Positions 47,819 to 50,451 of a stretch of 50,451 nucleotides of DNA are shown here, in pieces; positions within the stretch are counted from its first letter, which is position 1, and every line of letters begins with the position of its first letter. The notes under the pieces were generated by a model. That model saw only the letters and a program-made list of their open reading frames with translations, was not told where the DNA came from and made no database searches. Both the position numbers and the translations under genes were made by a program. The stretch is from an uncultured Oscillospiraceae bacterium (GTDB taxonomy: Bacteria > Bacillota > Clostridia > Oscillospirales > Oscillospiraceae): assembly GCA_944385795.1 (NCBI GenBank), contig CALWYP010000048.1, positions 1 through 50,451 on the forward strand, read 5' to 3'.

Positions 47819-49345
47819 TCAATCGCCGAAGGACATGGCGTCCACAAAGGCGCCGCTGAAGTCCGGCTCGCCGGAGAGCTCAATGTATTCGCAGAGGTTG
47901 CGTATGTATAAGAGGTCGTCGAAGCCGCCCGGCTCGCACAGGGCCTTCTGGACCCCGTCCAGCGCGGCGTTGCCTATGCCCCTGGCCTTGGCCGCGAAGC
48001 CGGCGGGCAGCATACCGATCGCCTCGGCGCTCGCGGGGTCTATGCGCGTGCCGAAGCCGCCCGCGAGCAGCACCTCGTCCACGTCCTCCGGGGCTAGGCC
48101 GGAGCGGGAGAGGAGTATCTCGATCCCCGCGCGCACGGCGGCCTTGGCGAGCTGCAATTTCCTCACGTCGGCGGCGGTGAACACGACGCCCGGGGCGAGG
48201 GTGAAGACGCCGAGGCCGTTTTCGTCCTCGCTTATATAGGCGCGCACGGCTTCCGGGGCCTCGCCGCCCGTCAGCAGCAGCCCGCTCCCGTCCACGGCGC
48301 CGGAGGCGACAAGCGCGGCCATGAGGTCGACTATGCCGCTGCCGCAGATGCCGCGGGCCTCGCCGCTCACCGTCTCATAGCTGAAGGCGCGGCCGTCCCA
48401 GGCCACGCGGCAGACCGCGCCGGGGCCGGAGCGCATACCGCTCGTGAGCTCCGCGCCCTCGAAGGCCGGGCCGCAGGCGGCCGAGCAGGCGGTAAGCCGC
48501 CCGTCCCTGGCCAGGGCCATTTCACCGTTCGTGCCTATGTCCAGCAGCAGCCGCACCCCGCCACGCGAGGGCTCGCCCGCGGCATAGAGCGCCGCGACCG
48601 TGTCGCCCCCGACAAAGCCGGAGACGCAGGGCGCGAGGCTTATGTCCGCGTAGGGGAAGGGCTCTATGAAGCCGCTCCCGCCGTCGTCGAAGCGCGTAGC
48701 CGGGCGGTAGGGCGCGCGGCCTATGCTCTCGGGCGACACGCCGGCAAATATGTGCTCCATCGTCGTGTTGCCGGCGAGCATGACGGCCTCGACCTCCTCG
48801 TTGGCTATGCCGGCCACGGCACAGGCGTCCATCATGAGCCCGCCGACCTGGTTGCGTATCTTGCGCTCAAGCGTCTCCAGCCCCTCCGGGGTGGAGGCGT
48901 ATTTTATACGGCTTATCACGTCCGCGCCGTAGGGCAGCTGGCCGTTCCAGGCGGCGGAGTGGGCGAGCTCCTCGCCCGTGGAGCGGTCTATTATGCGCGC
49001 GGCGAGCGTGGTCGTGCCGAGGTCCACGGCGGCGGCGTAGCCGCTCAGGCCGCGGCCGGCCCCGCCCATTGCGCCGGAGGACATTATGTCCCCGCCTTCG
49101 CCGCCCTCCGGCGGCACTATGGTGTCGCCGATGACGTCCTCGCAGTGGGTCTGGCAGGCCAGGACGCGCTCGAAGTCGCCGTAATCCGTGACCAGCGTCA
49201 CGGCGCACTTGCCGCAGACGCCCAGGCCGCCGCAGGGCGCGTCGGCTATGAGCCCCGCCCCGCGCAGGGCCTCCAGGACCGTTTCGCCGGGCAGGTATTC
49301 TACCTCCCTGTCCTCGCCGGACACCCGTACCTTGATAGTTGACAT
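47819..49345 (-). CDS. RACo/RamA-like corrinoid protein reductive activator (2Fe-2S + ASKHA)
   Basis: 508 residues from ATG 49345 (SD GGGAGGGG). The N-terminal 2Fe-2S domain has C38, C44, C47 and C64 ([18 protein letters not shown]). After a linker come the DUF4445/ASKHA ATPase parts: [59 protein letters not shown] and [12 protein letters not shown]. Such proteins use ATP to drive reduction of inactive Co(II) corrinoid proteins back to Co(I) in methyltransferase systems. It stands 23 bases before the homocysteine methyltransferase gene and near UroD-type and DUF2284 genes, which fits that role. Confidence 0.9.
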   Translation of the reverse strand: MSTIKVRVSGEDREVEYLPGETVLEALRGAGLIADAPCGGLGVCGKCAVTLVTDYGDFERVLACQTHCEDVIGDTIVPPEGGEGGDIMSSGAMGGAGRGLSGYAAAVDLGTTTLAARIIDRSTGEELAHSAAWNGQLPYGADVISRIKYASTPEGLETLERKIRNQVGGLMMDACAVAGIANEEVEAVMLAGNTTMEHIFAGVSPESIGRAPYRPATRFDDGGSGFIEPFPYADISLAPCVSGFVGGDTVAALYAAGEPSRGGVRLLLDIGTNGEMALARDGRLTACSAACGPAFEGAELTSGMRSGPGAVCRVAWDGRAFSYETVSGEARGICGSGIVDLMAALVASGAVDGSGLLLTGGEAPEAVRAYISEDENGLGVFTLAPGVVFTAADVRKLQLAKAAVRAGIEILLSRSGLAPEDVDEVLLAGGFGTRIDPASAEAIGMLPAGFAAKARGIGNAALDGVQKALCEPGGFDDLLYIRNLCEYIELSGEPDFSGAFVDAMSFGD

Positions 49346-49380
49346 GCGGGCCCCTCCCATTTATAATTTAAACAATCTTA

Positions 49381-49409
49381 ACTATACTATGCTTTTCGCC
49401 TTTTCGCAA
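49381..49409 (-). promoter_or_regulatory. Promoter of the RACo-like gene
   Basis: On the minus strand TTGCGA (49409-49404), 17 bases, TATAGT (49386-49381), 36 bases ahead of the ATG at 49345. The region is divergent with the DUF2284 gene. Confidence 0.65.
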
Positions 49410-49446
49410 GCGTTAACGCGCCTGCGGGCGTATGGGGGGTGCGCGC

Positions 49447-49971
49447 GTGGAGCTTATAACTCTCGCCCGGGACATAGGCTTCGACTTTGCCGGCCGCTTC
49501 GACGCTGGGCGGCTTGAGTTCCGGGAGGACGTGCGCGCCATGTGCGCCGGCGGGCGCTGCCAGCGCTACGGCAGGAGCTGGAGCTGCCCTCCCGCCATAG
49601 GCCCGGTGGAGGCGCTGGAGGCGAAGGCGAGGGGCTTTTCCCGCGGCCTGCTGGTGCAGACGCTGGGCGCGCTTGAGGACGACTTCGACGCCGAGGGCAT
49701 ACGCGCCGCCGGCGAGGAGCACAAGCGGCGCTTCGGCGCCTTGGCGCGCCAGGCGCGCCTGGCCTTGGGCGGCTGCCTGCCCATGGGCGCCGGGAGCTGC
49801 ACGCTCTGCGTCAGATGCACCTACCCCGCGCGGCCGTGCCGGCATCCGGAGCGGGTCTACCCGTCCATGGAGGCCTGCGGCCTGCTGGTGGCGGACGTGT
49901 GCCGCCTGGCCGGGCTGGACTACTACCACGGCCCCGGCACGATAACGTATTCAGCCTGCATATTGTACTGA
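49447..49971 (+). CDS. DUF2284 family predicted metal-binding protein
   Basis: 174 residues from GTG 49447, chosen for the G6 stretch about 8 bases before; ATG 49432 is in frame but has no SD. Twelve or so cysteines: MCAGGRCQRYGRSWSCPPAIG in the first half and GSCTLCVRCTYPARPCRHPE, MEACGLLVADVC in the second, the DUF2284 signature. A metal or Fe-S site is likely, but the family has no settled role; it is often found with corrinoid-methyltransferase genes. It precedes the UroD-type gene by 14 bases. Confidence 0.85.
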   Translation: MELITLARDIGFDFAGRFDAGRLEFREDVRAMCAGGRCQRYGRSWSCPPAIGPVEALEAKARGFSRGLLVQTLGALEDDFDAEGIRAAGEEHKRRFGALARQARLALGGCLPMGAGSCTLCVRCTYPARPCRHPERVYPSMEACGLLVADVCRLAGLDYYHGPGTITYSACILY

Positions 49972-49985
49972 CAGGGGGTATAAAC

Positions 49986-50451
49986 ATGTCCACTCCGCGC
50001 GAAATCTTCCTTGAAACCATCAAGCCCGACGGCAGGCCCGAGCGCATACTCGACCAGTACGAGGCCCTCGCCGTGCTGCTGGGCGACCCCATCAACGGCT
50101 TTGTCCGCGGCGGGCGGCGAAGCGGCTCCACAAGCGTTGACAAGTGGGGCGTCACCATCTCTTTCCCCGCCGGGGCCCCCGGCCCCATGCCGCTGACCGA
50201 CGGCGGCAGGAAGGTCCTGAAGGACATCACGCATTGGCGCGACTATGTCCACGCGCCGGCTATCGAGGCCAACTGCCAGGAGGGCTGGGAGGCGGTGCTC
50301 GCCCAGGCCGGGGCCGCCAGGGGCGAGAAGCTCGTCACCGGCTTCATGGGCACGGGCATGTTCGAGCAGTGCCACTTCCTGATGGGCTTTGAGGACACGG
50401 TCTCCAACCTCTACGAGCACCCGGACGAGATGCACGAGCTCATAGACTACA
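49986..50451 (+). CDS. Uroporphyrinogen decarboxylase-family methyltransferase, partial (cut at right edge)
   Basis: ATG 49986 opens a frame that runs to the window end without a stop, 155 codons (MSTPREIFLETIKPDGRPER..., KWGVTISFPAGAPGPMPL, LKDITHWRDYVHAP, then FEQCHFLMGFEDTVSNLYEH). It is missing from simple ORF lists because it is open-ended. The sequence follows UroD-fold corrinoid methyltransferases (MtaA/MtbA-like group) common in Clostridia, which pass methyl groups between a corrinoid and a thiol or other acceptor, rather than true heme-pathway UroD. SD GGGGG precedes the ATG. The neighbouring RACo-like and DUF2284 genes support that reading. Confidence 0.83.
   Translation, partial: MSTPREIFLETIKPDGRPERILDQYEALAVLLGDPINGFVRGGRRSGSTSVDKWGVTISFPAGAPGPMPLTDGGRKVLKDITHWRDYVHAPAIEANCQEGWEAVLAQAGAARGEKLVTGFMGTGMFEQCHFLMGFEDTVSNLYEHPDEMHELIDY

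Overview
The window looks like chromosome from an anaerobic, spore-forming, high-GC member of the Clostridia, probably a gut Oscillospirales/Eubacteriales type. The reasons are a tryptophan T-box leader, CotF-like coat genes, a butyryl-CoA:acetate-type CoA-transferase, an ECF transporter, corrinoid-methyltransferase genes and RamA/RACo-type activators, and many Shine-Dalgarno-led operons. Most chromosomal genes use the AUA isoleucine codon freely despite the high GC. The genus cannot be fixed from sequence alone. I see no rRNA, tRNA or CRISPR array.

Region by region. (1) 1-2420 is the worn end of an integrative element: a Phd/YefM antitoxin cut by the window edge, a chimeric HTH-SpoVG protein that looks like a deletion joint, an element-type hypothetical and a ParB without ParA. 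(2) 2640-4640 holds a PatB/MalY-type C-S lyase divergent from an XRE-cupin regulator. (3) 4732-20005 is the main attraction. A PucR-family regulator faces a 12-gene co-directional cluster: Zn-alcohol dehydrogenase, YkoE-type ECF transporter (S, fused double ATPase, T), FdrA, YlbE, M42 peptidase, hydantoinase/allantoinase-type amidohydrolase, a 2x[4Fe-4S] protein, an unrecognised Cys/His-rich protein, YlbF and carbamate kinase. The logical reading is uptake of a cyclic ureide, ring opening, phosphorolysis of the carbamoyl group by the FdrA/YlbE/YlbF transcarbamylase, and ATP from carbamoyl phosphate. The substrate is not one of the textbook allantoin or urate routes.

(4) 20211-21925 is TrpB2 under a Trp T-box. 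(5) 22167-28016 is a liv-type amino-acid ABC operon with a consensus promoter and a three-hairpin leader, ending in a cytidylate-kinase-like gene. (6) 28079-31200 has divergent cls and CoA-transferase genes whose promoters nearly touch, with a palindrome on the cls start site. (7) 31207-36433 is a thiI-cinA-phosphatase-membrane protein operon. (8) 36463-42678 carries yifB, an HpcH/HpaI aldolase, and an mgsA-like/hisS/aspS set in which the MgsA-like protein lacks catalytic residues. (9) 42841-46576 has an MBL hydrolase, an FMN reductase, two small coat-like genes, three tiny membrane/zinc-ribbon genes and thiN. (10) 46578-50451 is a corrinoid methyl-transfer neighbourhood: homocysteine methyltransferase-like, RACo-like activator, DUF2284 and a UroD-type methyltransferase cut by the right edge.
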